A stretch of DNA of 41,759 bases from Oscillospiraceae bacterium (GTDB taxonomy: Bacteria > Bacillota > Clostridia > Oscillospirales > Oscillospiraceae), in contig JAFVCD010000014.1 of the NCBI GenBank assembly GCA_017479425.1, positions 1 to 41,759 on the forward strand, written 5' to 3'. The position numbers were made by a program, and so were the translations under genes. Below, one piece after another: positions 29,763 through 39,055 of the stretch. How positions within the stretch are numbered: the first letter of the stretch is position 1; every line of letters starts with the position of its first letter. The notes under the pieces are model-generated. The model was not told the DNA's origin. It was given only the letters and a program-made list of their open reading frames with translations, and did not search any database.

Positions 29763-30707
29763 GCATACATATTCAATTACCCGGTGCAGGATTATCCCGC
29801 CCGCGATATTCACAACGAGCATAATGGCGTAATACGCGAAATGCCCCTCGTCAAAGTCGAGAAAGCGCCGCAGTCCCTCGCGCTTTTCAACAAGCGAGAC
29901 ATTAAGAAGATAAATCTCAAGGCTGCACTCTCCGAGAACCGCGAGCGGCTTTGCCGGAATCTTATCGAGCGCCCATGCCAGCGCAAGGCAGGCGGGCACG
30001 CTGAAAAGCGAGAATACCGGCGCAAGCGTCAGAACGTCCGGATACCGCCACACCAGAGCAGCATAGACAGCTCCCGGCACAAGTGAGGTTATGATGACCC
30101 ATACCGGCTCCTTTTTCTCCTCAAAAATCGCAAATCCGAGGTAAATACCCATAAAAAGCGTCGGAAACCGGTAGAAAACGTCGCAATACTGCCACCAGCC
30201 GTCGCGCAGGAGAAGCCACAGAACGCCGTATGAGGCGGCGCAGAGCGCCACGCACGCAAAAAGCTTGTTTTTCGCCCTGCCGATGAGCGCGACGAAGGCG
30301 GGAGTCAGAAGATAAAAGGTCATTATTCCGGTGATATACCAGTTGAACGCGCCAAGCGGGCGAGCCCAGTAATGCATCGTCGTGAGATTCCAGAACAGCG
30401 CCGAGGGCACCGCGAAGCCGCGGATAATATTATAAACGCACAGCGGCACCATGACCGCGTAATACGCGGGCAGTATCCGGCTCAGGCGGCGCTTAAGATA
30501 ATCGCCGTAGCGCTGCCGCTTTCTCAGAAGCGAGAGCGCAAGTCCCATTCCGGACACAAGCACGAAAATATCCACGCCCGCAAAGCCCATCGCGCGCACG
30601 TTGTTCAGAGCGCCGATCGGCATATCGTTCGCGTGAAACGCGAGGATCATAAGAATCGCAAGCCCCATAAGCTCGCTCCGGCGCTTGGAAATTATCGAAT
30701 AGCTCAA
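29739..30707 (-). CDS. Membrane acyltransferase (Acyl_transf_3 family)
   Basis: A 322-residue polytopic protein of the OafA/YrhL-like acyltransferase family. ELMGLAILMILAFHANDMPI carries the conserved His in the first helix, GMGLALSLLRKRQRYGDYLKRRLSRILPAYY is the conserved loop, and ECSLEIYLLNVSL is near the C-terminus. Such enzymes O-acylate sugars or cell-wall glycans; the substrate is unknown. The start is uncertain: TTG 30707 has AAGGTG six bases before it; GTG 30716 is three codons earlier but overlaps that site. The start lies just past the pnp terminator, so expression would need read-through or a promoter inside pnp. Confidence 0.82.
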   Translation of the reverse strand: MSYSIISKRRSELMGLAILMILAFHANDMPIGALNNVRAMGFAGVDIFVLVSGMGLALSLLRKRQRYGDYLKRRLSRILPAYYAVMVPLCVYNIIRGFAVPSALFWNLTTMHYWARPLGAFNWYITGIMTFYLLTPAFVALIGRAKNKLFACVALCAASYGVLWLLLRDGWWQYCDVFYRFPTLFMGIYLGFAIFEEKKEPVWVIITSLVPGAVYAALVWRYPDVLTLAPVFSLFSVPACLALAWALDKIPAKPLAVLGECSLEIYLLNVSLVEKREGLRRFLDFDEGHFAYYAIMLVVNIAGGIILHRVIEYVCKKTAGLR

Positions 30708-30721
30708 TTCCGTCACCTTAC

Positions 30722-30750
30722 AAAAAATGCCCCACGTTTTCGTGGGGCAT
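30722..30750 (-). terminator. Terminator of pnp
   Basis: Minus strand ATGCCCCACG, four As, CGTGGGGCAT, then TTTTTTG. It ends only about 15 bases before the acyltransferase start. Confidence 0.9.
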
Positions 30751-30759
30751 TGTAATTTT

Positions 30760-32907
30760 TTACTCGTCAGCCTTGTCGGTGGGAAGACCGGCGGCCTCGC
30801 GCTCCTTGAGAGCGTCCTTGCGGCTGATGTTCCAGCGGCCGCGCTCGTCGATGCCGAGGAACTTGACCCAAGTCCAGTCGCCTACATTGAGAACGTCCTC
30901 AACCTTCTCGGTGCGCTTGAACTCGAGATCCTTGATGTGGCACATAGCGTCCTTGCCCGGAACAAGCTCGACGAATGCGCCGATGGGGATTACGCGCACG
31001 CACTGACCCCAATAGAGCTTGCCGACCTCGGGAACGAAGCAAATATCGTCGATGATCTTCTTCGCTGTGCGGCAGGCGTCGATATCCTGATGGGTGATGA
31101 ATACGCTTCCGTCGTCCTCGATGTCGATCTTGCAGCCGGTGTCGGCGCAGATCTTCTGAATGACCTTTCCGCCGGAGCCGATGACCTCGCGGATCTTGTC
31201 GGGATCGATGTGCATATTTATCATCTTCGGGGCGGTCTTCGCAAGCTCCTTGCGCGGCTCGGAAATGACGGGCAGCATGATCTCGTCAAGGATCTGGATC
31301 CTCGCCTCGCGGGTGATCTGGAAGGCGTTCATGATGATATCGGGGGTAAGGCCGTCGTTCTTGAGGTCCATCTGGATCGCGGTGATGCCCTTCTTGGTAC
31401 CAGCTACCTTGAAGTCCATCTCTCCGTGGAAGTCCTCAACGCCCTGAATGTCGATAAAGGTTGTCCATGAGCCGTCGTCATCGTGGATAAGTCCGCAGGA
31501 GATGCCGGCTACGGGAGCCTTGATGGGAACGCCCGCGTCCATAAGAGCGAGGGTGGAGCCGCAGATGGAGCCCTGCGAGGTGGAGCCGTTGGAGGAGAGG
31601 ACCTCGCTGACTACGCGGATCGCATAGGGGAACTCCTCCTCGGAGGGGATGACCGGCTCGAGAGCCTTCTCAGCGAGGGCGCCGTGACCGATCTCGCGGC
31701 GGGAGGTGGAGCGGCTGGGTCTCGCCTCGCCGACGGAGTAGGACGGGAAGTTGTAGTGGTGGATATATCTCTTCTCCTCTTCCTCGAAGATCGTGTCGAG
31801 CTTCTGGGAGGCGGAGAGCATAGCGAGGGTGCAGACGGAGAGAACCTGAGTCTGTCCGCGGGTGAAGAGGCCGGAGCCGTGGACTCTCGGAAGCACGCCG
31901 ACCTCGGCGCTGAGAGGACGGATCTCGTTCATGGCGCGGCCGTCAACGCGCTTGCCCTGAAGCAGCCACTCCTTAACGACCTTCTTCTGGATCTTGTAGG
32001 TGATCTCCTCAAGCATGGTGGTGAGCTCGGGATAGTCCTCGCCGAACTCGGCGATCATCTTCTCAACGATGGCGTTGTAGCGCTCCTCGCGGACGTTCTT
32101 ATCGTCGGTGTCCATAGCGTAGCGAACCTCGTCAAGGTGAGCGGCGACGATCTTATCGAAGAGCTCCTGATTCCAGGAGGCGTGCTCATACTGGAACTTG
32201 GGCTTGCCGATCTCTGCGACCATCTGGTTGATGAGAGCGACGACGGGCTTAATAGCCTCGTGAGCCGCCATAATGCCGTCGAACATGACCTGCTCGGGGA
32301 TCTCGTTGCCGCCGGCCTCGATCATAACGATCTTGTCCATGGTGCCGGCGATGGTGCAGTACATCTCGGTGTCGTTCATCTCGTCGCTGGTGGGGTTGAT
32401 GAGAAACTTGCCGTCCTTGAGGCCGAGGCCGACTCCGGCGATCGGGCCGTTAAACGGAACGGAGGAGATAGAAACCGCGGCGGAGGCGCCGATCATAGCG
32501 GCGATCTCGGGCGAGCAGTCGAAGTCAACGCTCATAACGGTGCAGGTGATGACGACGTCGTTGCGGAGGTCACTCGGGAAGAGCGGACGCATCGGGCGGT
32601 CGATCATGCGGCTTGCAAGGATGCCGCGCTCAGAGGGCTTGCCCTCGCGGCGGGTGAAGCCGCCGGGGATGCGGCCTACGGAGTAGAGCTTCTCCTCAAA
32701 CTCAACGGAGAGGGGGAAGTAGTCGATGCCGTCCTTCGGGCGGGCGGAAACGGCGCAGGTCACGAGAACGGTGGTCTCGCCGTAGGTCACCATAACGGCG
32801 GCGTCAGCGAGCTCAGCGTACTTGCCGACCTCGAGCTTGAGGGGGCGGCCTGCGAGGGTTGTCTCATACTTTTTGTAGTTCGGAAATTCGCGGTGCTTGA
32901 TAATCAT
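30760..32907 (-). CDS. pnp: Polyribonucleotide nucleotidyltransferase (PNPase)
   Basis: A 715-residue exoribonuclease that degrades RNA 3' to 5' with phosphate. There are two RNase PH-like domains (first about 5-230; second about 310-540, with LRPLSAEVGVLPRVHGSGLFTRGQTQ and the active-site Asp block MDFKVAGTKKGITAIQMDLK). Then come a KH domain (IREVIGSGGKVIQKI) and an S1 domain (GKLYWGQCVRVIPIGAFVELVPGKDAMCHI). I chose ATG 32907, with AAAGGA seven bases upstream. It follows rpsO, as in most bacteria, with two hairpins between. Confidence 0.96.
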   Translation of the reverse strand: MIIKHREFPNYKKYETTLAGRPLKLEVGKYAELADAAVMVTYGETTVLVTCAVSARPKDGIDYFPLSVEFEEKLYSVGRIPGGFTRREGKPSERGILASRMIDRPMRPLFPSDLRNDVVITCTVMSVDFDCSPEIAAMIGASAAVSISSVPFNGPIAGVGLGLKDGKFLINPTSDEMNDTEMYCTIAGTMDKIVMIEAGGNEIPEQVMFDGIMAAHEAIKPVVALINQMVAEIGKPKFQYEHASWNQELFDKIVAAHLDEVRYAMDTDDKNVREERYNAIVEKMIAEFGEDYPELTTMLEEITYKIQKKVVKEWLLQGKRVDGRAMNEIRPLSAEVGVLPRVHGSGLFTRGQTQVLSVCTLAMLSASQKLDTIFEEEEKRYIHHYNFPSYSVGEARPSRSTSRREIGHGALAEKALEPVIPSEEEFPYAIRVVSEVLSSNGSTSQGSICGSTLALMDAGVPIKAPVAGISCGLIHDDDGSWTTFIDIQGVEDFHGEMDFKVAGTKKGITAIQMDLKNDGLTPDIIMNAFQITREARIQILDEIMLPVISEPRKELAKTAPKMINMHIDPDKIREVIGSGGKVIQKICADTGCKIDIEDDGSVFITHQDIDACRTAKKIIDDICFVPEVGKLYWGQCVRVIPIGAFVELVPGKDAMCHIKDLEFKRTEKVEDVLNVGDWTWVKFLGIDERGRWNISRKDALKEREAAGLPTDKADE

Positions 32908-32944
32908 TTTCTTTTCCTTTCCGGGAGACCACACCGTTTAGCAC

Positions 32945-33062
32945 TTGAAAAAGACGGGCATGCCTGTCCGGCTTTTTCAAATACTAATCGGCATTCTCCC
33001 TGTGCTTAAAAATATCTGTTTACAGCAAAATCGGGTACTCCGTCATTTTCGGCGAAGTACCC
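32945..33062 (-). other. rpsO-pnp intercistronic hairpins
   Basis: Hairpin 1 at 33033-33062 pairs GGGTACT/AGTACCC with an inner CCG/CGG. Hairpin 2 at 32945-32980 pairs TTGAAAAAG/CTTTTTCAA and then GACGGGCA/TGCCTGTC with a three-base bulge, close to the pnp ribosome binding site. In E. coli an RNase III-cut hairpin at this place lets PNPase repress its own message; an equivalent role here is inferred. Confidence 0.55.
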
Positions 33063-33079
33063 TCATTTTACATACTGAC

Positions 33080-33346
33080 TTACTTTCTGATGCCGAGCTT
33101 TGCGATGATTGCACGATAGCGCTCGATATCCTTGCGCTGGAGATAGTCGAGGAGAGCGCGGCGCTTACCGATCATCTTGTACATACCGAGGCGGCTGTGC
33201 TTGTCGCCGGAGTGTACCTTGAGGTGCTCGGTGAGCTGATTGATGCGCTCGGAGAGGATGGCGATCTGGACCTCGGGGGATCCGGTATCGTTCTCAGCGC
33301 GCTTGTTAGCTTCGATAACTGCGGTCTTCTGCTCTTTGGTGATCAT
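33080..33346 (-). CDS. rpsO: 30S ribosomal protein S15
   Basis: An 88-residue protein with the S15 signature [44 protein letters not shown] and the C-terminal [13 protein letters not shown]. Length is typical. GGAAG lies eight bases before the ATG. It is first of the rpsO-pnp operon, behind a good promoter and a leader of about 85 bases that may carry the usual S15 self-regulation site. Confidence 0.97.
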   Translation of the reverse strand: MITKEQKTAVIEANKRAENDTGSPEVQIAILSERINQLTEHLKVHSGDKHSRLGMYKMIGKRRALLDYLQRKDIERYRAIIAKLGIRK

Positions 33347-33438
33347 GGGTATTACTTCCTTTCATTATATATTCGCCCTCGTCGAAGTATCGGGTGGAAA
33401 GGACTTCTCCCGAAACCGCGATCGTGGCAAGCTGAAAT

Positions 33439-33467
33439 ATTATATCAGAGGTTCTCGGAGTTGTAAA
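33439..33467 (-). promoter_or_regulatory. Promoter of rpsO-pnp
   Basis: Minus strand TTTACA (33462-33467), 17-base spacer, TATAAT (33439-33444), 30 bases past the mnmG stop. No mnmG terminator is visible. Confidence 0.85.
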
Positions 33468-33496
33468 GAGGTTTTTTGAGGAAATATAAGGGTTTT

Positions 33497-35323
33497 TCAC
33501 GCGCCGAGCCAGATCATCAGCGCCGCCATATCGGCCGGGCTCACTCCGGAGATCCTCGACGCCTGCCCGAGCGATGCGGGTCGGATCCTACCGAGTTTTT
33601 CGCGCGCCTCAAGCCGCAGTCCGGCGATAGCGCCGTAGTCGATGTCTGCGGGCAGGAGCTTCTCCTCAAGGCGGCGGAACTCCGCGATGTGGCGCAGCTG
33701 CTTTTCGATGTAGCCGGCGTATTTCAGCTCGATTTCGACCTCATTTGTGACCGTTTTCGGCAAATCGGGCCGGTTTTTATCGTAAATTGCGATATTTTCG
33801 TAGGTGCTTTCGGGTCGGCGTATGAGGTCTGCGAGGCTTATGCCGGTGTTTATGCCCAAATTTGAGGGCGGATAGGTCGCCCTCATGCGGTTTATCTCGC
33901 GCTCGACGGCGGCGTACTTCTCCTCCACCCTCTTAAGCCGCTCGTCGGACACAAGCCCGATGTCGTGGCCGATGCCGCAGAGGCGGATATCGGCGTTGTC
34001 CTGCCTGAGATAGAGGCGGTACTCGCTGCGCGAGGTCATCATTCTGTATGGCTCCGGCGTGCCCTTCGTGACGAGGTCGTCTACAAGGGTGCCGATGTAG
34101 CTTGTGGAGCGGTCGAGGATAAAGGCGCTTTCGCCGCGCAGCTTTCTCGCGGCGTTCACGCCTGCGACAAAGCCCTGCACCGCCGCCTCCTCATAGCCGG
34201 AGGAGCCGTTGAACTGCCCGGCGCCGTAAAGCCCCGCGACCTTCTTCGTTTCGAGCGTGGGATAGAGCTCAGTCGGGTCTACGCATTCGTACTCTATCGC
34301 ATAGGCAAAGCGCTGGATCTCAGCATTTTCAAGCCCCGGAACGGAATGCACCATCTCGATCTGCACATCCTCCGGAAGCGAGGACGAGAGACCCTGAATA
34401 TATAGCTCCTCTGTGCCGAGTCCCATCGGCTCTATGAAGAGCTGATGGCGCGATTTATCGGGAAAGGTGACGATTTTCGTCTCGATCGAGGGGCAGTAGC
34501 GCGGGCCGATGCCCGTCACTGAGCCGTTAAAGAGCGGCGAGCGGTCAAGGTTTTCGCGGATTATCTCGTGCGTGCGCTCGGTGGTGTAGGTGAGCCAGCA
34601 CATAGCGCGGTTTTCGGGCGCTTTTTCGGTTTCCATCGAAAAGGGCTCCGGCTCGGCATCTCCCGGTTGAGGCTCCATCTTTGAAAAATCCACGCTCCTT
34701 GCGTTCACTCTCGGCGGAGTGCCGGTCTTGAAGCGCCGGAGATTGAGCCCGAGAGCCTTCAGCCTCGGGGTTAGGCGCGTTGCCGCGTGCATACCGTCCG
34801 GCCCGCTCTCCTCTATGTGGTCGCCGGTGATGGTGCGTCCGTCGAGGTATGTGCCGGTGCATATTATCGCCGCGCGGCACGGGAATATTGCCCCGGAAGC
34901 AGTAATAACGGCGCTCACCGCGCCGTTTTCAACGGTTATATCGGCAATCTCAGCCTGCAAAAGTCTGAGATTTGCCTGCTTTTCAAGAGTTTCCTTCATA
35001 ACGCGGCGGTACTCATAGCGGTCAGCCTGCGCGCGCAGTGAATGAACGGCGGGCCCTTTGCCGCGGTTCAGCATTCTGTACTGAATGCAGGCCTTATCCG
35101 CCGCCCTGCCCATCTCGCCGCCGAGGCAGTCAAGCTCGCGAACGAGGTGTCCCTTCGCGGTGCCGCCGATGGCGGGGTTGCACGGCATATTGCCGACGGC
35201 GTCGAGCGAGAGCGTGAATAGGACGGTTCTGAGTCCGAGCCTCGCAGAGGCGAGTGCCGCCTCTATTCCGGCATGACCCGCTCCCACAACGGCGACGTCT
35301 ATATTTTCCTGAACGTAGGACAT
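33497..35323 (-). CDS. mnmG: tRNA uridine-5-carboxymethylaminomethyl modification enzyme MnmG (GidA)
   Basis: A 608-residue FAD enzyme that with MnmE modifies the wobble uridine of some tRNAs. Features: VAVVGAGHAGIEAALASARLG (FAD site), NPAIGGTAKGHLVRELDCLGG, YRMLNRGKGPAVHSLRAQ, LKALGLNLRRFKTGTPPRVN, GIGPRYCPSIETK and C-terminal EIELKYAGYIEKQ. Length is typical. I chose ATG 35323 (AGGTGA five bases before) rather than the GTG three codons earlier. It is separated from mnmE and from the rpmH cluster, and follows a HAD gene whose stop codon lies in its ribosome binding site. Confidence 0.96.
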   Translation of the reverse strand: MSYVQENIDVAVVGAGHAGIEAALASARLGLRTVLFTLSLDAVGNMPCNPAIGGTAKGHLVRELDCLGGEMGRAADKACIQYRMLNRGKGPAVHSLRAQADRYEYRRVMKETLEKQANLRLLQAEIADITVENGAVSAVITASGAIFPCRAAIICTGTYLDGRTITGDHIEESGPDGMHAATRLTPRLKALGLNLRRFKTGTPPRVNARSVDFSKMEPQPGDAEPEPFSMETEKAPENRAMCWLTYTTERTHEIIRENLDRSPLFNGSVTGIGPRYCPSIETKIVTFPDKSRHQLFIEPMGLGTEELYIQGLSSSLPEDVQIEMVHSVPGLENAEIQRFAYAIEYECVDPTELYPTLETKKVAGLYGAGQFNGSSGYEEAAVQGFVAGVNAARKLRGESAFILDRSTSYIGTLVDDLVTKGTPEPYRMMTSRSEYRLYLRQDNADIRLCGIGHDIGLVSDERLKRVEEKYAAVEREINRMRATYPPSNLGINTGISLADLIRRPESTYENIAIYDKNRPDLPKTVTNEVEIELKYAGYIEKQLRHIAEFRRLEEKLLPADIDYGAIAGLRLEAREKLGRIRPASLGQASRISGVSPADMAALMIWLGA

Positions 35324-35332
35324 TTTATTCAC

Positions 35333-36160
35333 CTAAAGGTTAAGAATCTTTTCGAGCGCCTTTGCCACACCGGCGGAATTGTTCGTCGCGGTGACCATAT
35401 CGGCGCGGCGCTTTGCCTCGGGAACGGCGTTTTCCATCGCTACGCCGATTCCGGCGGCGGAAAGCATACTGAGGTCGTTCGTGCTGTCGCCGAAGGCGAT
35501 GGAATTTTCCACCGGCAGGTCGAGATACCCGCACATGAAGCGCACCGCCTCGCCCTTGTTGGCGTCAAGTGCGTTGACCTCGATGTTTATGCTCACGGAG
35601 CTCGTCACTGAGCAGTCCGGCAGGAGCCGCGTGAGCGCCGCGGCGCATTTTTCGCGCTCTGCGGGGTCGGCAAAGAAAATCTGCGTTTTCTGAATAGCCT
35701 TGTAGCGCTTTTTTATGTAGCTTTTGAAGTCCGGCACCGCCTGCCTCAGCTCGTGGACCATCTTGTTGAACGCCGGCTCGCGGACGTAGAAATCGCAGTT
35801 TCGCTTCATGCTTCTGTCCATGAAGGCGCGATTTTCGACAAAGCAGTCGTAAATGCCGTCAAAATTATCCATTATATCCCATATTTCAAGGGCGCGGTCG
35901 ATCGGTATCTCCTCGCGCCTTACTGCTCTGTCCTCAATCTTATCGTAAATCTCCGCGCCGTTCATGCACACATAGTAGCGGCAGAACGGCAGCGAACGGA
36001 TAAGCGGCGGCATACCGCCGAAATATCGGCCGGTGCAGGGGATAAAGTAGTGTCCCGCCTTTACGGCGCGCTCAATGGTGCGGAGATTGCGCTCCGAAAT
36101 TGTCTTGTCATCATTAAGCAGCGTGCCGTCAAGGTCTGAAAAAATGGCGTAGCGTTCCAT
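35333..36160 (-). CDS. Cof-type HAD-IIB phosphatase
   Basis: A 275-residue HAD hydrolase. Motif I DLDGTL (Asp9, Asp11), motif II in FIPCTGR, motif III Lys in DANKGEAVRF, and motif IV AFGDSTNDLSML with the Mg-binding Asp residues. The C2B cap between motifs II and III identifies the Cof/IIB group, which cleaves sugar phosphates, FMN or similar small phosphates. The substrate is not predictable. The ATG comes two bases after the vanW stop without a Shine-Dalgarno sequence that I can see, so it probably depends on termination-reinitiation. Confidence 0.9.
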   Translation of the reverse strand: MERYAIFSDLDGTLLNDDKTISERNLRTIERAVKAGHYFIPCTGRYFGGMPPLIRSLPFCRYYVCMNGAEIYDKIEDRAVRREEIPIDRALEIWDIMDNFDGIYDCFVENRAFMDRSMKRNCDFYVREPAFNKMVHELRQAVPDFKSYIKKRYKAIQKTQIFFADPAEREKCAAALTRLLPDCSVTSSVSINIEVNALDANKGEAVRFMCGYLDLPVENSIAFGDSTNDLSMLSAAGIGVAMENAVPEAKRRADMVTATNNSAGVAKALEKILNL

Positions 36161-36162
36161 TT

Positions 36163-37737
36163 TTAAGCGTTAGTCGTGAGATTTGCGCCGGATGCGGGGA
36201 TTTTCGGCTCCTCATTCTGCTCCTCGGGCTTGTCCTCCGGATCCTCGGGAGGCGCTTCGGTCGGGGTCTCCTCCGGAGTCTCGGCGGGAGTCTCAGCGGG
36301 AGTCTCGGTCGGCTCCTCGATGGGCTCCTCGGGCAGCGGCGTGCCGTTGAGCTCCGCCATTATCTTCTCATAAGCGTCGGGTGCGCAGAGGATTATATTC
36401 GTGTGCGCTCTGTACTTGTTCGTCGCTATCTTCGTCTCGGAGAGCTTCTTTCCCTCCGCGTCCTTGACTATCTTGTAGCTGTCGACAACGTAGCCGACCT
36501 GGCCGGCCTGCTTGACCTTCGTCGTGCCGGCCTCGAGAGTTTCGTCCACGCGGTACTCGGTAGTCCAGTCGATGGTCTCCTTGGTGACGTACTTGAGCTC
36601 GATCGTCTCGTCGGTCTCCTTAGTTCCCTCGATGGTCACGAACAGCTCCTTGTTCTCAACGTAGAGCTTGAGGCGTATCGGGTGCGAGAGGCTGTTTTCA
36701 AACTTGAAGTCGATGGTGCCCCAGTTGACGGTGGCGTCGAAGCCGAGCGGCAGGTACGCCACGGGGTACATATGGTTGGCGCGGCTTACGATCTTGAGAT
36801 CGGATTTGAGCGCGCACCAGTAGAGCGTGGAGGAAACCTGGCAGATTCCGCCGCCTATTTCGTCCACAGTTTCGCCGCCGACGTAGGCGCCTGCGGGCTT
36901 ATAGCCCTTTGCGGCGGTGCGCTGACCGACGACTTCGTTGTAGCTGAATACATCGCCCGGCTGCATAACGAGGCCGTTAATCGCCTGCGCCGCGAGGGTG
37001 ATGTTGTTGATTCTGTTTGCGCTTGAGGACTTCATCGAGGTGGATTTCTCGCAGAGAATATCGGGAAAATCGGCGTCGGTGTAGCCGTTTATGCACTCAA
37101 GAAGCTCGATCTCCATGCTCTCGCCTGCACCGAGCGCGGCGTAAGCCTCCTTCGCAGACTCTAAATTGAAGGTCACGCCCGGCTCCTCCTCGGTGCCGTC
37201 AACGTGGACGGCGGCATAGAGCGCGTCGAGGTCAATATCCTCAGCGGGAACCGCCGCGAGAACGGTAGACACCTCTGCTCCCTTGAGAATGGCGGCGACA
37301 AGGCTCTCCTCGTCGAGAGCGGCGCCGTCGGTGCCCTTGGTTATGGTTATGGTCTTTTCTCCGACCTCGCTTGCGGCGGCGACCGGCTCGACCTTTACCT
37401 TTTCAGCCGCGGACTTTACTGCCTCGCGCACCTCTTTTTCAGTCATCTCTCCGCTCGCACCGAGCTCGATAACCGTGCCGTCGGCGAGCTTGACGGAGGC
37501 GGGAACGGCGTACTTCTTCTCAGCGGCGGGAGCGACGTCGTTTTTCGGCGCGTCGTTTCCCTGCTCGGTATTTGTCGACGGCTCCTCGTTGTTAGAGGCG
37601 GGCGACGGCGCGATCTGCTTGAAGAACACCTCATAAACGCCGATTATCGCAACTATCAGCACAGCGAGCGCCGCGACCGTTATGCCGATCGTCAGCCCCG
37701 CATTTTTATTCTTCTTAACTCTCTTACCTCTTGCCAA
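36163..37737 (-). CDS. VanW family membrane-anchored protein with G5-like domain
   Basis: A 524-residue protein: basic N-terminus, one membrane helix (about 14-37), an Asn/Glu/Pro-rich stem, a PG-binding-like region (to about 220), and the VanW core. In the core are RINNITLAAQAINGLVMQPGDVFSYNEVVG, GGGICQVSSTLYWCAL and MYPVAYLPLGFDATV. A G5-like segment and an acidic Pro/Glu/Thr-rich tail (about 460-515) follow. The core is extracellular and linked to the cell wall; its exact activity is not established. Start is TTG 37737 with GGGAG nine bases upstream. It has its own promoter and is followed closely by the HAD gene. Confidence 0.88.
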   Translation of the reverse strand: MARGKRVKKNKNAGLTIGITVAALAVLIVAIIGVYEVFFKQIAPSPASNNEEPSTNTEQGNDAPKNDVAPAAEKKYAVPASVKLADGTVIELGASGEMTEKEVREAVKSAAEKVKVEPVAAASEVGEKTITITKGTDGAALDEESLVAAILKGAEVSTVLAAVPAEDIDLDALYAAVHVDGTEEEPGVTFNLESAKEAYAALGAGESMEIELLECINGYTDADFPDILCEKSTSMKSSSANRINNITLAAQAINGLVMQPGDVFSYNEVVGQRTAAKGYKPAGAYVGGETVDEIGGGICQVSSTLYWCALKSDLKIVSRANHMYPVAYLPLGFDATVNWGTIDFKFENSLSHPIRLKLYVENKELFVTIEGTKETDETIELKYVTKETIDWTTEYRVDETLEAGTTKVKQAGQVGYVVDSYKIVKDAEGKKLSETKIATNKYRAHTNIILCAPDAYEKIMAELNGTPLPEEPIEEPTETPAETPAETPEETPTEAPPEDPEDKPEEQNEEPKIPASGANLTTNA

Positions 37738-37772
37738 TTTAATTCGCTCCCATATCTAAATGATTATTGCTT

Positions 37773-37800
37773 ATAATACCCCAAAAATTGCGAAAATCAA
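37773..37800 (-). promoter_or_regulatory. Promoter of vanW-HAD-mnmG
   Basis: Minus strand TTGATT (37795-37800), 16-base spacer, TATTAT (37773-37778). It starts eight bases past the hemW stop; no terminator lies between. Confidence 0.65.
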
Positions 37801-37807
37801 GATATTT

Positions 37808-39055
37808 TTATATTCCATTAAATAGCTCGGTTTCGACCTTGTCCTTTGTGAACATCGTAAACTGCCTCTCAGCGAGCTCGCGCTCCTTCCACGGAGCGAC
37901 AGTGCCGGCTCTCGCCTTTGTCTGCGTTTCGAGAATATTGCCGATGAGGACGTTTGACAGAAGCATACCCTGCGGCGTGAAGCTCCAGCGGTCCTCGTTT
38001 TTGACCATCCAGCCGTTTTTGCGGTAGCTCTCCATGAGCTCCTCGCAGAGGTCGAAGCGGCACGGGAAAATATCGTAGTATTCCTTTGCCGAAACGCCGT
38101 GATTTGTTCTGAGTCCGAGCATCAGGTACTCCCCCGCCCGCTCAAAATCAGTTATTTCCTCCATAGAATCGATTACGCTTTTGCCGTTTTCAATGCTGTC
38201 AGCGTACTTTTTCATATCGGGTATGAACGAAAATCGCGCGTTGTGTATGTAGCTGTGCGCCGCCGCGCCGAAGCCGAGATACTCCTTTCCCTGCCAGTAG
38301 CGCAGATTGTGGCGCGAGTGATAGCCGCGCTTTGCGAAATTTGAAATCTCGTACTGCCGGTAGCCGTAGCGCTCAAGGAAATCGACGGTATAGAGGTACA
38401 TATCTGCCTGCGCGTCGTCATCCGGAATAAAGGGCGAATCCTTGTAGGGATAAAGCGGCGTGCCCTCCTCGATTTTCAGCCCATAGCAGGAAAAATGCTC
38501 CGGCTTAAGGTTTACAGCCGCCTTCAGCGTGTCCGCCCAGCCCTCGCGCGTCTGGCTCGGGAGCCCGTAGATAAGGTCTATCGAAACATTTTCAAAGCCC
38601 GCCTGCCGAGCGGTGGCGACCGCCTCCGTTACCTGCTTCCAGGTATGTATTCTGCCTATGCTCTTTAGTATCGTATCGTCCGCGCACTGCGCGCCGATGG
38701 AAATGCGGTTGAAGCCCGCGCGGCGGAGCTTTTTGAGGTCAGTGTATTTTACGCTGTCCGGGTTTGCCTCCAGCGTGACCTCGCTCTCAACGAGCACCAT
38801 TGCGTACTTTTTCAGCGCGGTGAAGATCTCTATAAGTCTGTCTGCGCCGTAATAGCTGGGCGTGCCGCCGCCGAAGTAGACCGTGTCCACAAGGTAGCCC
38901 TCCATGGAGCTCTGCGATTCGCGGATGTGGTCAAGAAGCGCGCGCTGGTATTCCGGCATAAGCTCGTCGCACCCGGCGCGGGAGTAGAAATCGCAGTAGG
39001 CGCACTTCCCGGCGCAGAATGGTATGTGAACGTAAATGCCAAGCTCTTTATCCAT
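37808..39055 (-). CDS. hemW: Radical SAM family heme chaperone HemW
   Basis: A 415-residue radical SAM protein. The cluster motif is in HIPFCAGKCAYCDFYS (CxxxCxxC plus the following Phe, near residues 14-25); then YFGGGTPSYY, LEANPDS, RISIGAQC, and the C-terminal HemN domain with SRHNLRYWQGKEYLGFGAAAHSYI. HemW proteins insert heme into target enzymes, and this subgroup lacks the extra N-terminal region of coproporphyrinogen oxidase HemN. I chose ATG 39055, seven bases after GGAG; it overlaps the end of the L,D-transpeptidase gene by eight bases. Confidence 0.9.
   Translation of the reverse strand: MDKELGIYVHIPFCAGKCAYCDFYSRAGCDELMPEYQRALLDHIRESQSSMEGYLVDTVYFGGGTPSYYGADRLIEIFTALKKYAMVLVESEVTLEANPDSVKYTDLKKLRRAGFNRISIGAQCADDTILKSIGRIHTWKQVTEAVATARQAGFENVSIDLIYGLPSQTREGWADTLKAAVNLKPEHFSCYGLKIEEGTPLYPYKDSPFIPDDDAQADMYLYTVDFLERYGYRQYEISNFAKRGYHSRHNLRYWQGKEYLGFGAAAHSYIHNARFSFIPDMKKYADSIENGKSVIDSMEEITDFERAGEYLMLGLRTNHGVSAKEYYDIFPCRFDLCEELMESYRKNGWMVKNEDRWSFTPQGMLLSNVLIGNILETQTKARAGTVAPWKERELAERQFTMFTKDKVETELFNGI

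Noticed and set aside
31483-33009. A 508-codon open frame on the plus strand
   Set aside because: It is antisense to pnp, a certain gene; its Gly/Asp/Leu/Val-rich sequence is typical of such shadows.
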